Source: Yimella sp. (lineage in GTDB: Bacteria > Actinomycetota > Actinomycetes > Actinomycetales > Dermatophilaceae). Taken from it: a stretch of DNA of 7,779 nucleotides. Made by a program: the position numbers and the translations under genes. The stretch lies in NCBI GenBank assembly GCA_030150425.1, contig JASLFY010000353.1:1-7779 (forward strand). Direction: 5' to 3'. The notes beneath the pieces are model-generated. The model had not been told where the DNA came from and did not search any database. It worked only from the letters and a program-made list of their open reading frames with translations. Positions 1 through 7,134 of the stretch are shown here, piece by piece; the first letter of the stretch is position 1; each line of letters opens with the position of its first letter.

Positions 1-50
1 ACCACCATGCAGCCAGCCTAGGGGTGACGCGCACCTTGCGAAGCCGGTGC

Positions 51-69
51 GCACGGTGGGTCACCGTGC
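51..69. repeat. Perfect 8-bp inverted repeat upstream of the ABC operon
   Basis: GCACGGTG, a GGT spacer, then CACCGTGC form a perfect dyad about 150 bases before the ABC-ATPase start. It could be a regulator operator or the stem of a weak terminator of an upstream gene. No T-tract follows, and GC-rich DNA makes short dyads common, so its function is unknown. Confidence 0.4.
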
Positions 70-202
70 CCGGGGTGGGAGATGCGCGCGGTCGCGCAAC
101 CTGCGCGCGAATCATTGAAGGCGATTGCAAATCAACGGAATTGGTGGGTGAAGTTCGCCGTACGTTCAACCGCAGGGCGCTCGCCCGCAGACAGGAGATC
201 CA

Positions 203-208
203 TAGGTT
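203..208 (+). promoter_or_regulatory. Possible -10 element for a leaderless operon transcript
   Basis: TAGGTT fits the actinobacterial -10 pattern TANNNT and ends exactly six bases before the GTG at 215. That places a predicted +1 on the G of the start codon. The only Shine-Dalgarno-like run, AGGAG at 193-197, is 17 bases from the start, too far for normal initiation. An in-frame TAG at 203-205 rules out any start further upstream. No good -35 box is seen. A leaderless message is an inference from spacing only. Confidence 0.35.
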
Positions 209-214
209 TCCTGG

Positions 215-1141
215 GTGAGTTCCATCGCCGCCCGCGCCCGCGGGATCACCAAGCACTACGGGGACGTCGTTGCGCTCGACGGCGTCGACCTGGACGTCAC
301 GGCGGGGGAGGTGCACGGCCTGGTCGGTCCGAACGGGGCCGGGAAGACGACCCTGCTGGGTCTGCTCCTCGGCCTGTCGACGGCCGACGCCGGCACCCTC
401 GAGGTCCTCGAACACCGCGTACGTCGCCTGCTGGACGTTCCCGACGGTGTCGCCGGATTCGTCGACGGGCCGGGGCTCTACCCGGCGCTGACCGCACGGC
501 AGAACCTGGCCGAGATCGCCCGGCTGCGCGGAATGCCTGCAGACGTCGACGAAGCCCTGGACCGGGTCGGTCTGTCCGCCGTGGCCGACGACCGACTGCG
601 CGGTTTCTCCCTCGGGATGCGGCAGCGACTCGGCCTCGCCGCCGCGCTGGTGGTGCGGCCCAGGTTGCTGGTGCTCGACGAGCCGAGCAACGGCCTCGAC
701 CCGGCGGGTAAGCACCAGGTCCACCGGGTGATCCGCGACCTCGCCGCCGGCGGTGCGGCGGTCCTGCTCTCGAGTCACCGGATGGACGACCTGGCGGCGC
801 TCTGCCACCAGGTGAGCGTGTTGCACACCGGCCGGGTCGTCTTCTCCGGCAGCATCGCCAAGCTCGCGACCGAGAACGGCGCGCTCGACCACCGCCTGGT
901 CACCTCCGACGCCCCTGCCGCCCGCCGGGCCGCGGCCGCCGTGCCGGGCGTGATCGTGATGGCCGGCGGCGACGGTGAACCGGGCGACCCGTTGGTCGTA
1001 CGCGCCGAGACCGCCGACCTCGACGAGTTGGTCGTACGGCTGGTGCGGGAGGGGATCGCGGTGCGCGAACTCGCCCCGCTGGTCTCGCCGCTGGAGTCGG
1101 CCTTCCTCGCCCTCACCGACTCCGAAGGGGCCCGCGCATGA
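215..1141 (+). CDS. ABC transporter ATP-binding protein, BcrA/drug-export type
   Basis: This is the cytoplasmic ATPase of an ABC-2 type exporter; it hydrolyses ATP to drive the permease encoded next. All ATPase motifs are visible in 308 residues: Walker A GPNGAGKT (38-45), signature SLGMRQR (132-138), Walker B LLVLDEP (151-157), D-loop SNGLD (158-162) and switch histidine H188 in SSHRMDD. The Q-loop position has an acidic residue (FVDGPGLYPALT, D84) rather than Gln, as is common in the bacitracin-resistance (BcrA-like) group. Residues from about 205 onward are the C-terminal accessory region usual in this group. The GTG start is forced by an in-frame TAG 12 bases upstream; there is no close ribosome binding site. 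The last four bases overlap the permease start (ATGA), so the two are translationally coupled. The substrate cannot be read from the sequence. Confidence 0.95.
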   Translation: MSSIAARARGITKHYGDVVALDGVDLDVTAGEVHGLVGPNGAGKTTLLGLLLGLSTADAGTLEVLEHRVRRLLDVPDGVAGFVDGPGLYPALTARQNLAEIARLRGMPADVDEALDRVGLSAVADDRLRGFSLGMRQRLGLAAALVVRPRLLVLDEPSNGLDPAGKHQVHRVIRDLAAGGAAVLLSSHRMDDLAALCHQVSVLHTGRVVFSGSIAKLATENGALDHRLVTSDAPAARRAAAAVPGVIVMAGGDGEPGDPLVVRAETADLDELVVRLVREGIAVRELAPLVSPLESAFLALTDSEGARA

Positions 1142-2490
1142 CGTCCGCCACCGCCGCACCGAGCATCGCGCGCCCCGCCCGCGGCCTCCCGACGTACCGC
1201 TTCGAGCTGACCAAGCAGCTGAGTCAGTGGCGGGTCCGGGTGTTGCTGCTCGCCTGCCTCCTCGGCCCGGCGCTGTTCGTGACCGTCGTCAGCAACCAGT
1301 CGGCGCTGCCCACCGACACCGTCTTCGGTCGTTGGATGCAGGCGACCGGCTGGGCCGGCTCGCTGATGGTGCTGACCTTCTGCTGCAACTGGGCCCTGCC
1401 GCTGCTGATGTCGATCGTCGCCGGCGACATCTTCGCCGCCGAGGACCGGCTCGGCACCTGGCGTCACCTCGTCACCGCCGTACGCTCCCCGCGCCGCATC
1501 TTCGTCGGCAAGGCCGCCGCTGCGCTGACCGTGCTGGTCGCGATGATGCTGCTGCTCTGCGCGTCCGCCGTGATCGGGGGGCTGCTCGCTGTCGGCAACC
1601 ACCCGCTGATCGGGCTGGACGGCCGGACCATCCCGACCGATGAGGCGGCCCGGCTGGTGTTGCTCGCCTGGGCGTACGTCGGTTTCGCGGCGCTCGCGTT
1701 CGGAGCGGTCGGCCTGCTCGGGTCGGTGCTCTTCGGGCGGTCGCCGATGGGCCTGCTGGTGCCGGCCGGGCTGGCGTTCGTCCTGCAGCTCGCCCAGATG
1801 TTGCCGCTGCCGGCCGCGCTGCGGATGGCGCTGCCGAGCCAGTCGTTCCTCGCCTGGCGCGGCCTGTTCACCGACCCGGTGCAGACCCGCCCGCTGCTGC
1901 TCGGCTTCGTGGTGAGCGTGGTCTGGATCGTGGTCCCGACCCTGCTCGCGTACGCCGCGTTCCGGCGCCGCGACTTCACCGACCTGCAGCACGACGGGTC
2001 CGTCGGCCGCACCGTGCGCTACCTCGCTGCCCCGCTGGCCGGGCTCGTCCTGCTCGGCGCCCTGGGCAGCGCCCCCGCGGTCGCCGACCCGGCCGGCAGT
2101 GGGGTGAGCAAGGGCGGACTCGAACGTGCGCTCGCCACCTCGTTCGCCCACCTCTACCGGCTGCAGACCACCCAACTCGGCCGGCCTGCGGTCACCGAGG
2201 CGCAGTTGCGCACCACGGCCGCCTGCGACAAGGCCGGTTCCGCCGACGACGCGGGGCCCGGCAACGACTGGCGTTGCGTCGTCAGCTGGCACATCCCGGG
2301 CGCCACGGTCGTGGGCTCGGCGATCTACCAACTCGACGTGGCGGCCGAGGGCCGCTTCGTCGCCGACGGGGACGGCCCCAAGGAAGTGAACGGCTACTTC
2401 CCGGTGCCGACCCCGACGGGTTCCGCCCCCAACCCCCTCTGGCAGATCGACGGTCTCGTCGATCTGAGCTCCCCCTCCCCGAAAGGCTGA
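1138..2490 (+). CDS. ABC-2 type permease with extra extracytoplasmic C-terminal domain
   Basis: This is the membrane subunit partnered with the preceding ATPase. The ribosome binding site AAGGGG (1125-1130) lies 7 bases before the ATG. By eye, hydrophobic segments fall near residues 34-52, 73-96, 122-150, 172-198, 203-222 and 253-275. They are followed by the basic stretch AFRRRDF (274-280), which is how permeases of this family normally end on the cytoplasmic side. Here the protein continues: a seventh hydrophobic segment (about 295-313) leads into roughly 135 polar residues ending at 450. With N-in topology this tail lies outside the membrane. It contains only two cysteines, C363 and C380, in a TTAACD...WRCVV context; the spacing loosely recalls small secreted actinobacterial domains of the DUF4333 sort, but I cannot assign it. 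The stop is three bases before the phosphoesterase gene. Confidence 0.9.
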   Translation: MTSATAAPSIARPARGLPTYRFELTKQLSQWRVRVLLLACLLGPALFVTVVSNQSALPTDTVFGRWMQATGWAGSLMVLTFCCNWALPLLMSIVAGDIFAAEDRLGTWRHLVTAVRSPRRIFVGKAAAALTVLVAMMLLLCASAVIGGLLAVGNHPLIGLDGRTIPTDEAARLVLLAWAYVGFAALAFGAVGLLGSVLFGRSPMGLLVPAGLAFVLQLAQMLPLPAALRMALPSQSFLAWRGLFTDPVQTRPLLLGFVVSVVWIVVPTLLAYAAFRRRDFTDLQHDGSVGRTVRYLAAPLAGLVLLGALGSAPAVADPAGSGVSKGGLERALATSFAHLYRLQTTQLGRPAVTEAQLRTTAACDKAGSADDAGPGNDWRCVVSWHIPGATVVGSAIYQLDVAAEGRFVADGDGPKEVNGYFPVPTPTGSAPNPLWQIDGLVDLSSPSPKG

Positions 2491-2493
2491 ACC

Positions 2494-2601
2494 ATGAACG
2501 TGCAGCGTCAACGACGGGTCGCCCCCACCCGCCGTCGCGTCCCGCGCACCATCGCCGCCACCGTCGCCCTGACGGTCGCCGGCACCGGCATCGCGTACGC
2601 C
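2494..2601 (+). other. Signal peptide of the phosphoesterase
   Basis: Residues 1-36: a long basic n-region, a hydrophobic stretch TIAATVALTVAG and an AYA motif directly before SSD. The TRRRVP stretch has twin arginines but lacks the FLK part of a strict Tat motif. Related phospholipase C/acid phosphatase proteins often use Tat, so the route is uncertain. Confidence 0.75.
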
Positions 2602-5241
2602 TCCAGTGACATCTTCGGAAACCAGCAGGTCGGCACCGAGTACGCCGGTGGCCTGCAGGTCTCCGACAACCAGGTGATCAAGCCGATCGGCGACCGCCTC
2701 AAGACCGACAACGGCAAGTTGATGGGCTCCTCGGTCAGCCCGGACGGCCGTTTCCTCGCCGCCAGCAGCGCGGACAAGAAGGTGGCGCTGCAGATCTTCG
2801 ACCTGCAGTCCTACAAGCTGGTCTGGAGCGCGGGCACCGCCGCCGGCGCGAACCAGAAGTTCACCGACCTGACCGTCGGCCAGGAGGCGCCGGTCTTCAC
2901 CCCCGACGGCAAGACGCTCTGGCTGCCGCTGGCCAACTCGATCGCCCGCTTCCCGGTGAACGCCGACGGCTCGCTCGGCACCCCGACCACCATCCCGCTC
3001 GCCAAGGACGGCGCGAAGTCGGCGCTCCCGGGCAAGGTGGCCTTCTCCGCCGATGGGTCGACGGCGTACGTCCCGCTGAACGGTCAGAACAAGGTCGTCG
3101 CGCTCGACGCGACGACCGGCGCGGTCGGCAAGACCTGGAACGTCGGCATCGCGCCGCGCCAGATCGCGCTGGTCGGCGGGAAGCTCTACGTCAGCAACGA
3201 GGGCGGCCGTACGGCGAAGGCCGGCGACACGACGATCAATTCCTACGGCACCGACGTGGTCGCCGACCCCTACCTGGGCACTTCCACGAACGGCACGCTC
3301 AGCGTCATCGACCCGGGCAGCGACGCCGCCCCGACCTCGATCCAGGTCGGACTGCACCCGACGGCGCTGTTCGCCAAGGGGAATGTGCTGTTCGTCGCGA
3401 ACACCAACAGCGACACCGTGTCGGTGGTCGACACCACGAAGAACAAGGTCGTACAGACCATCGCCACCCAGCCGTACGCCGCCTCGAAGGTCGGCTACCA
3501 CCCGACCGCGATCGCGATGACCGCGGACAACCGTCTGCTGGTCACCCTCGGCCGCGCGAACGCGGTGGCCGTCTACCGGTACGAGGGCAAGCCGCAGGAG
3601 CCGGTCAGCGACCTCGGCCTGCTGCCGACCGACTACTACCCGGCCGGCATCGCCGTCACCGGCGGCAAGATCGTCGTGACCAACACCCGCGGCATCGACG
3701 CCCGCGGCCCGGCGCTGACGTTCAACAAGGGTGCGAACACCACGCCGGCCACCGGCCACGGCACCCACTCGACGACCGGCTCGCTGACCCGCTTCGCGAT
3801 GCCGGCCGACAAGGACCTGAAGAAGTACACGAAGACGGTCTTCGCCCAGAACGCCTGGGGCAAGAAGGACGCCGAGACCAGCAAGGGCAAGGGCAAGAAG
3901 GCCGTGCCGGTGCCGGTCCGCGTCGGTGACCCGTCGACGATCAAGCACGTCTTCGTGCTGGTCAAGGAGAACCGCACGTACGACCAGGTCTACGGCGACA
4001 TGAAGCAGGGCAACGGTGATGCGTCGCTCGCTCAGTTCGGCAAGACCGTGACCCCGAACCAGCACGCGCTGGCGAGCCAGTTCGGGTTGTACGACAACAC
4101 GTACGACATCGGCACCAACTCTGCCGAGGGTCACAACTGGCTGATGCAGGGCGACAACCCGGAGTACACCGAGTCGAACGCCGGCCAGTACATCCGCAGC
4201 TACGACACCGAGGACGACGTGCTGGGCCACCAGCGCTCGGGCTTCCTGTGGACCTCGGCGATGTCGGCCGGCAACAGCGCCAAGAACTTCGGTGAGTTCC
4301 TGCAGTTCGAGCAGAAGCCGGCCGGGGCGACCTGGCAGAAGTACTACTGCGCGGCCAAGAGCGTCGACGCCGGTGGCGACCCCGCCCAGCTGACCACGCC
4401 TGACCTGAAGACCGACAACTCCTCGCCGATCCCGTCGCTGAACAAGATCACCGTGCCGACGGCGCCGAAGTTCGACACCGACATCCCGGACCTCTACCGC
4501 TACGGGATCTGGAAGAACGACTTCGAGAAGAACGGGCCGGCCAACCTCAACATGATGTGGCTGTCCAGCGACCACACCGGCGGCGCTCCGGACCCGCGGG
4601 CGCAGGTGGCCGACGGCGACCTCGCGGTCGGCAAGGTGGTCGACACCATCTCGCACAGCAAGTACTGGAAGGACTCCGCGATCTTCGTGGTCGAGGACGA
4701 CAGCCAGGACGGCGCCGACCACGTCGACGGCCATCGTGCGCCGATCCAGGTGATCAGCCCGTACGCCGCCCACGGCAAGACCGTCAGCACGTTCTACTCG
4801 CAGCTGAACATGGTCCGCACCATCCAGCAGATCCTGGGCGCGGCGCCCCTGAACCAGAAGCTGGCCGCGGCCACGCCGATGTTCGACGCGTTCACCAAGA
4901 AGCCCGACTTCACGCCGTTCACCGCGGTGAAGAACGAGGTGCCGTTGACCGAGGGCGTCGCCACCCAGCCGGCCTGCGGTGCTGACACCGCGGCGGGTGC
5001 TGCCCCGGCGGCGAAGGTGCCGGCCGCGCAGCAGGCGACTGCCGCGCAGTGGGAGACCTGGCGCACGGCGCAGAAGTTCACCGGCGCCAACCCGATCCCG
5101 GACTCGGCCAACCCGGAGCAGATGAATCGCTACACCTGGTACGCCGCGCACAACTGGGCGACGCCGTACCCGGGCGACCCGAAGATCTACGCCCCGAGCC
5201 AGGTTCCGGGCGCGTACGTCCCGAACCCGGACAACGAGTGA
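2494..5241 (+). CDS. Secreted YncE-like beta-propeller / alkaline phosphatase family phosphoesterase
   Basis: This 915-residue exported protein is predicted to hydrolyse phosphate esters outside the membrane; the substrate is unknown. The ribosome binding site GAAAGG (2481-2486) is 7 bases before the ATG. The N-terminus has a basic region (TRRR at 12-15), a hydrophobic core (19-33) and a likely AYA/SS cleavage after residue 36. Sec is most likely, with Tat possible. Residues about 60-435 show propeller repeats: SPDGRFLA (82-89), TPDGKTLWLP (136-145), SADGSTAYVP (185-194) and the YVTN-like VANTNSDTVSVVD (301-313). A lysine-rich linker (464-469) precedes the phosphoesterase domain. That domain has KENRTYDQVYG (491-501), NSAEGHNW (542-549), SSDHTGG (691-697), and EDDSQDGADHVDGHR (734-748) followed by ISPY (754-757). 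Acidic and histidine residues in these blocks are the expected metal ligands. The C-terminus (MNRYTWYAAHNW, 877-888) also fits the bifunctional YncE/phosphatase group. It is third in the ABC operon. Confidence 0.93.
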   Translation: MNVQRQRRVAPTRRRVPRTIAATVALTVAGTGIAYASSDIFGNQQVGTEYAGGLQVSDNQVIKPIGDRLKTDNGKLMGSSVSPDGRFLAASSADKKVALQIFDLQSYKLVWSAGTAAGANQKFTDLTVGQEAPVFTPDGKTLWLPLANSIARFPVNADGSLGTPTTIPLAKDGAKSALPGKVAFSADGSTAYVPLNGQNKVVALDATTGAVGKTWNVGIAPRQIALVGGKLYVSNEGGRTAKAGDTTINSYGTDVVADPYLGTSTNGTLSVIDPGSDAAPTSIQVGLHPTALFAKGNVLFVANTNSDTVSVVDTTKNKVVQTIATQPYAASKVGYHPTAIAMTADNRLLVTLGRANAVAVYRYEGKPQEPVSDLGLLPTDYYPAGIAVTGGKIVVTNTRGIDARGPALTFNKGANTTPATGHGTHSTTGSLTRFAMPADKDLKKYTKTVFAQNAWGKKDAETSKGKGKKAVPVPVRVGDPSTIKHVFVLVKENRTYDQVYGDMKQGNGDASLAQFGKTVTPNQHALASQFGLYDNTYDIGTNSAEGHNWLMQGDNPEYTESNAGQYIRSYDTEDDVLGHQRSGFLWTSAMSAGNSAKNFGEFLQFEQKPAGATWQKYYCAAKSVDAGGDPAQLTTPDLKTDNSSPIPSLNKITVPTAPKFDTDIPDLYRYGIWKNDFEKNGPANLNMMWLSSDHTGGAPDPRAQVADGDLAVGKVVDTISHSKYWKDSAIFVVEDDSQDGADHVDGHRAPIQVISPYAAHGKTVSTFYSQLNMVRTIQQILGAAPLNQKLAAATPMFDAFTKKPDFTPFTAVKNEVPLTEGVATQPACGADTAAGAAPAAKVPAAQQATAAQWETWRTAQKFTGANPIPDSANPEQMNRYTWYAAHNWATPYPGDPKIYAPSQVPGAYVPNPDNE

Positions 5242-5265
5242 TCGACTGACACCCTCGTACGAACG

Positions 5266-5298
5266 ACGGCGCCCCTCCCGAACCGGGAGGGGCGCCGT
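5266..5298. terminator. Intrinsic terminator between convergent operons
   Basis: A perfect 15-bp stem (5266-5280 with 5284-5298) closes on a 3-nt AAC loop and is followed on the + strand by TTTCG. It sits 24 bases after the phosphoesterase stop and 18 bases beyond the MFS stop on the other strand, so it can serve both convergent units. The short T-run favours the + direction; the - strand side has CGTTCG and is weaker. Confidence 0.85.
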
Positions 5299-5316
5299 TT
5301 CGTGCGGTCGGACTAC

Positions 5317-7134
5317 TCAGTCCCGTGCGGCGTGCTTCGGCTCGGTGTGTGAGACCTCGGCCGGCTGCGCCGGCTCTCGGTCGTCGGCTACGGCGTGCTT
5401 CGGCGCGTGGTCGCCGGTCACCGCCGTCGCGCCACCGCTGACCGGGGCCCCGGCGAGGGCCGGCTCCGCAGTGACCGGCTCGGCCGGGGTGCCGTCGGAC
5501 TGCGAGCGGGCCGCGGCGCCGGCGGCCTGGGCGCGCAGCTCGACCTTCGGCATGCACAGCGAGACCAGGAAGCCGCAGGCCATGATCAGCGCGGCCCACA
5601 GGAAGATCGGCGCGATCGCGTCGGCGAAGCCGACCTTGAACGGGTGGCCGATGACGCCGGCCATCTTGTTGATGATCGACGAGTCGTCCATCACCTTCGC
5701 GAAGACCGAGGTGTCGCCGGTGACGACCTGCTTGTTCAGCGGGTTCTGCAGCAGGCTCGGGTCGGCCTTGACCGCGCCCTGGATGCTCGGGGCGGCCGCC
5801 TTGAAGGCACCGGAGATCTTGTCGCCGACCGTGCTGAACAGGATCGACAGGAAGATCGCGACACCCAGGGTTCCACCGAGCTGGCGGAAGAACGTCGCGG
5901 CCGAGGTGGCCACGCCGATCTCCTGCGGCGGGACGGCGTTCTGCACGATCAGCGTCAGCGGCTGCATGCAGTTACCGATACCGATACCCAGGATCAGCAT
6001 GAACAGCATCACCAGCGCCAGGTTGGTGTCGGCCGAGATGGTCGACAGCAGCAGCAGGGCGATGGTCGCGATCGCGGTGCCGATCATCGGGAAGCGGCGG
6101 ATCTTGCCGGTGCGGGCGGTGATCTGACCGGAGGTCATCGCGGCGCTCATCATGCCGGCCACCATCGGCAGCATCATCAGGCCGGACTTCATCGGCGAGG
6201 CGCCGTGGACGATCTGCATGTAGAGCGGCAGCACCATCATTCCGCCGAACATCGCCAGGCCGACGATGATCGAGGCGATGATCGTGATGCTCACCGCGCG
6301 GATCCGGAAGATGCGCGGCGGGATCAGGGCGTCGTCGCCCATCCGGCGCTCGATGAGCGCGAAGGCGATGACGCCGATGGCGCCGATGACGTACGCGGCC
6401 ACGGACCGACCGGAGCCCCAGCCCCAGCTGCGGCCCTGCTCGGCGACGGTCAGCAGCGGGACCAGCGCGACGACCAGGGCGGCGGCGCCCCACCAGTCGA
6501 TGCGGGCCTCGCGGCGGGTGTGGTGCAGGTGGAGCGTGCGGCTCACGACGAACAGCGCGACGATGCCGATCGGGACGTTCACCAGGAAGACCCAGCGCCA
6601 GCCGGAGATCGCGACGATCTGGTCGGTCTGGGCGAACAGGCCACCGATGACCGGGCCGAGCACCGAGGAGGTGGCGAAGACGGCCATGAAGTAACCGGTG
6701 TACTTCGCACGCTCACGCGGGGCGACGATGTCGCCGATGATCGCGAGGGCGAGGGTGAACAGACCACCGGCACCGACACCCTGGACGGCGCGGAAGACCG
6801 CGAGCATGGTCATCGAGGTCGAGAACGCACACGCGAACGAACCGATGATGAAGACGGTGATCGCGAACAGGAACAGCTTCTTGCGGCCGTACAGGTCGCC
6901 GAGCTTGCCGTAGATCGGCGTTGCGATGGTCGAGGTGATCAGATAGGCGGTGGTGACCCAGGCCTGCATGGACAGGCCGTGCAGGTCGTCACCAATGGTG
7001 CGGATCGCGGTCGAGACGATGGTCTGGTCGAGAGCGGCCAGGAACATACCCATCAGCAGACCGGTGAGAATCCGGAGGATCTGGCTGTGGGTGTATTCGC
7101 CGTCGACCTTCGCCGCGGTGGCGGTGGCGGTCAT
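5317..7134 (-). CDS. MFS drug exporter, DHA2 (EmrB/QacA) family, 14 membrane segments
   Basis: This is a predicted proton-driven multidrug or antibiotic efflux pump in the cytoplasmic membrane. It has 605 residues. Family motifs are present: LDQTIVSTAI (35-44) in the first membrane segment, motif A GKLGDLYGRKK (76-86), RAVQGVGAGG (115-124, motif B arginine R115) and the antiporter motif C around GPVIGG (160-165). Hydrophobic segments continue to about residue 527, with a long extracellular loop before the last one (about 438-500), as in other actinobacterial DHA2 proteins. The last ~75 residues form a hydrophilic Ala/Pro/Glu-rich cytoplasmic tail with a repeated PKHA motif (578-581, 599-602). 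The ATG overlaps the marR stop (ATGA), and AAGGA (7141-7145) lies six bases before it. It is therefore co-transcribed with, and probably repressed by, the upstream regulator. The substrate is not determinable. Confidence 0.95.
   Translation of the reverse strand: MTATATAAKVDGEYTHSQILRILTGLLMGMFLAALDQTIVSTAIRTIGDDLHGLSMQAWVTTAYLITSTIATPIYGKLGDLYGRKKLFLFAITVFIIGSFACAFSTSMTMLAVFRAVQGVGAGGLFTLALAIIGDIVAPRERAKYTGYFMAVFATSSVLGPVIGGLFAQTDQIVAISGWRWVFLVNVPIGIVALFVVSRTLHLHHTRREARIDWWGAAALVVALVPLLTVAEQGRSWGWGSGRSVAAYVIGAIGVIAFALIERRMGDDALIPPRIFRIRAVSITIIASIIVGLAMFGGMMVLPLYMQIVHGASPMKSGLMMLPMVAGMMSAAMTSGQITARTGKIRRFPMIGTAIATIALLLLSTISADTNLALVMLFMLILGIGIGNCMQPLTLIVQNAVPPQEIGVATSAATFFRQLGGTLGVAIFLSILFSTVGDKISGAFKAAAPSIQGAVKADPSLLQNPLNKQVVTGDTSVFAKVMDDSSIINKMAGVIGHPFKVGFADAIAPIFLWAALIMACGFLVSLCMPKVELRAQAAGAAARSQSDGTPAEPVTAEPALAGAPVSGGATAVTGDHAPKHAVADDREPAQPAEVSHTEPKHAARD

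Larger units (their letters stand above)
1..214. other. Non-coding region upstream of the ABC operon
   Basis: I see no convincing gene here; the short open frames have no ribosome binding site and arginine-rich shadow-like translations. Two short inverted repeats are visible: GCGCACC (29-35) with GGTGCGC (46-52), and an 8-bp stem GCACGGTG (51-58) with CACCGTGC (62-69). Neither is followed by a T-run, so they are not clear intrinsic terminators. An in-frame TAG at 19-21 could end a gene entering from the left, but only six codons are visible and this cannot be supported. A CGTACG hexamer lies at 159-164. Confidence 0.6.

Noticed and set aside
51..69. Inverted repeat as an intrinsic terminator of an upstream gene
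   Set aside because: The stem is only 8 bp and is followed by C/G-rich sequence, not T's; kept only as a repeat.
82..711. A 209-codon open frame overlapping the ABC-ATPase start
   Set aside because: It is Arg/Pro-rich and out of frame with the ATPase, whose Walker A, signature and Walker B motifs are intact.
775..5151. A 1458-codon open frame on the - strand opposite the operon
   Set aside because: It lies antisense to three genes with clear family motifs, its translation is Arg/Gly/Val-rich with no recognisable domain, and such long antisense frames arise from GC-rich third positions in actinobacterial genes.
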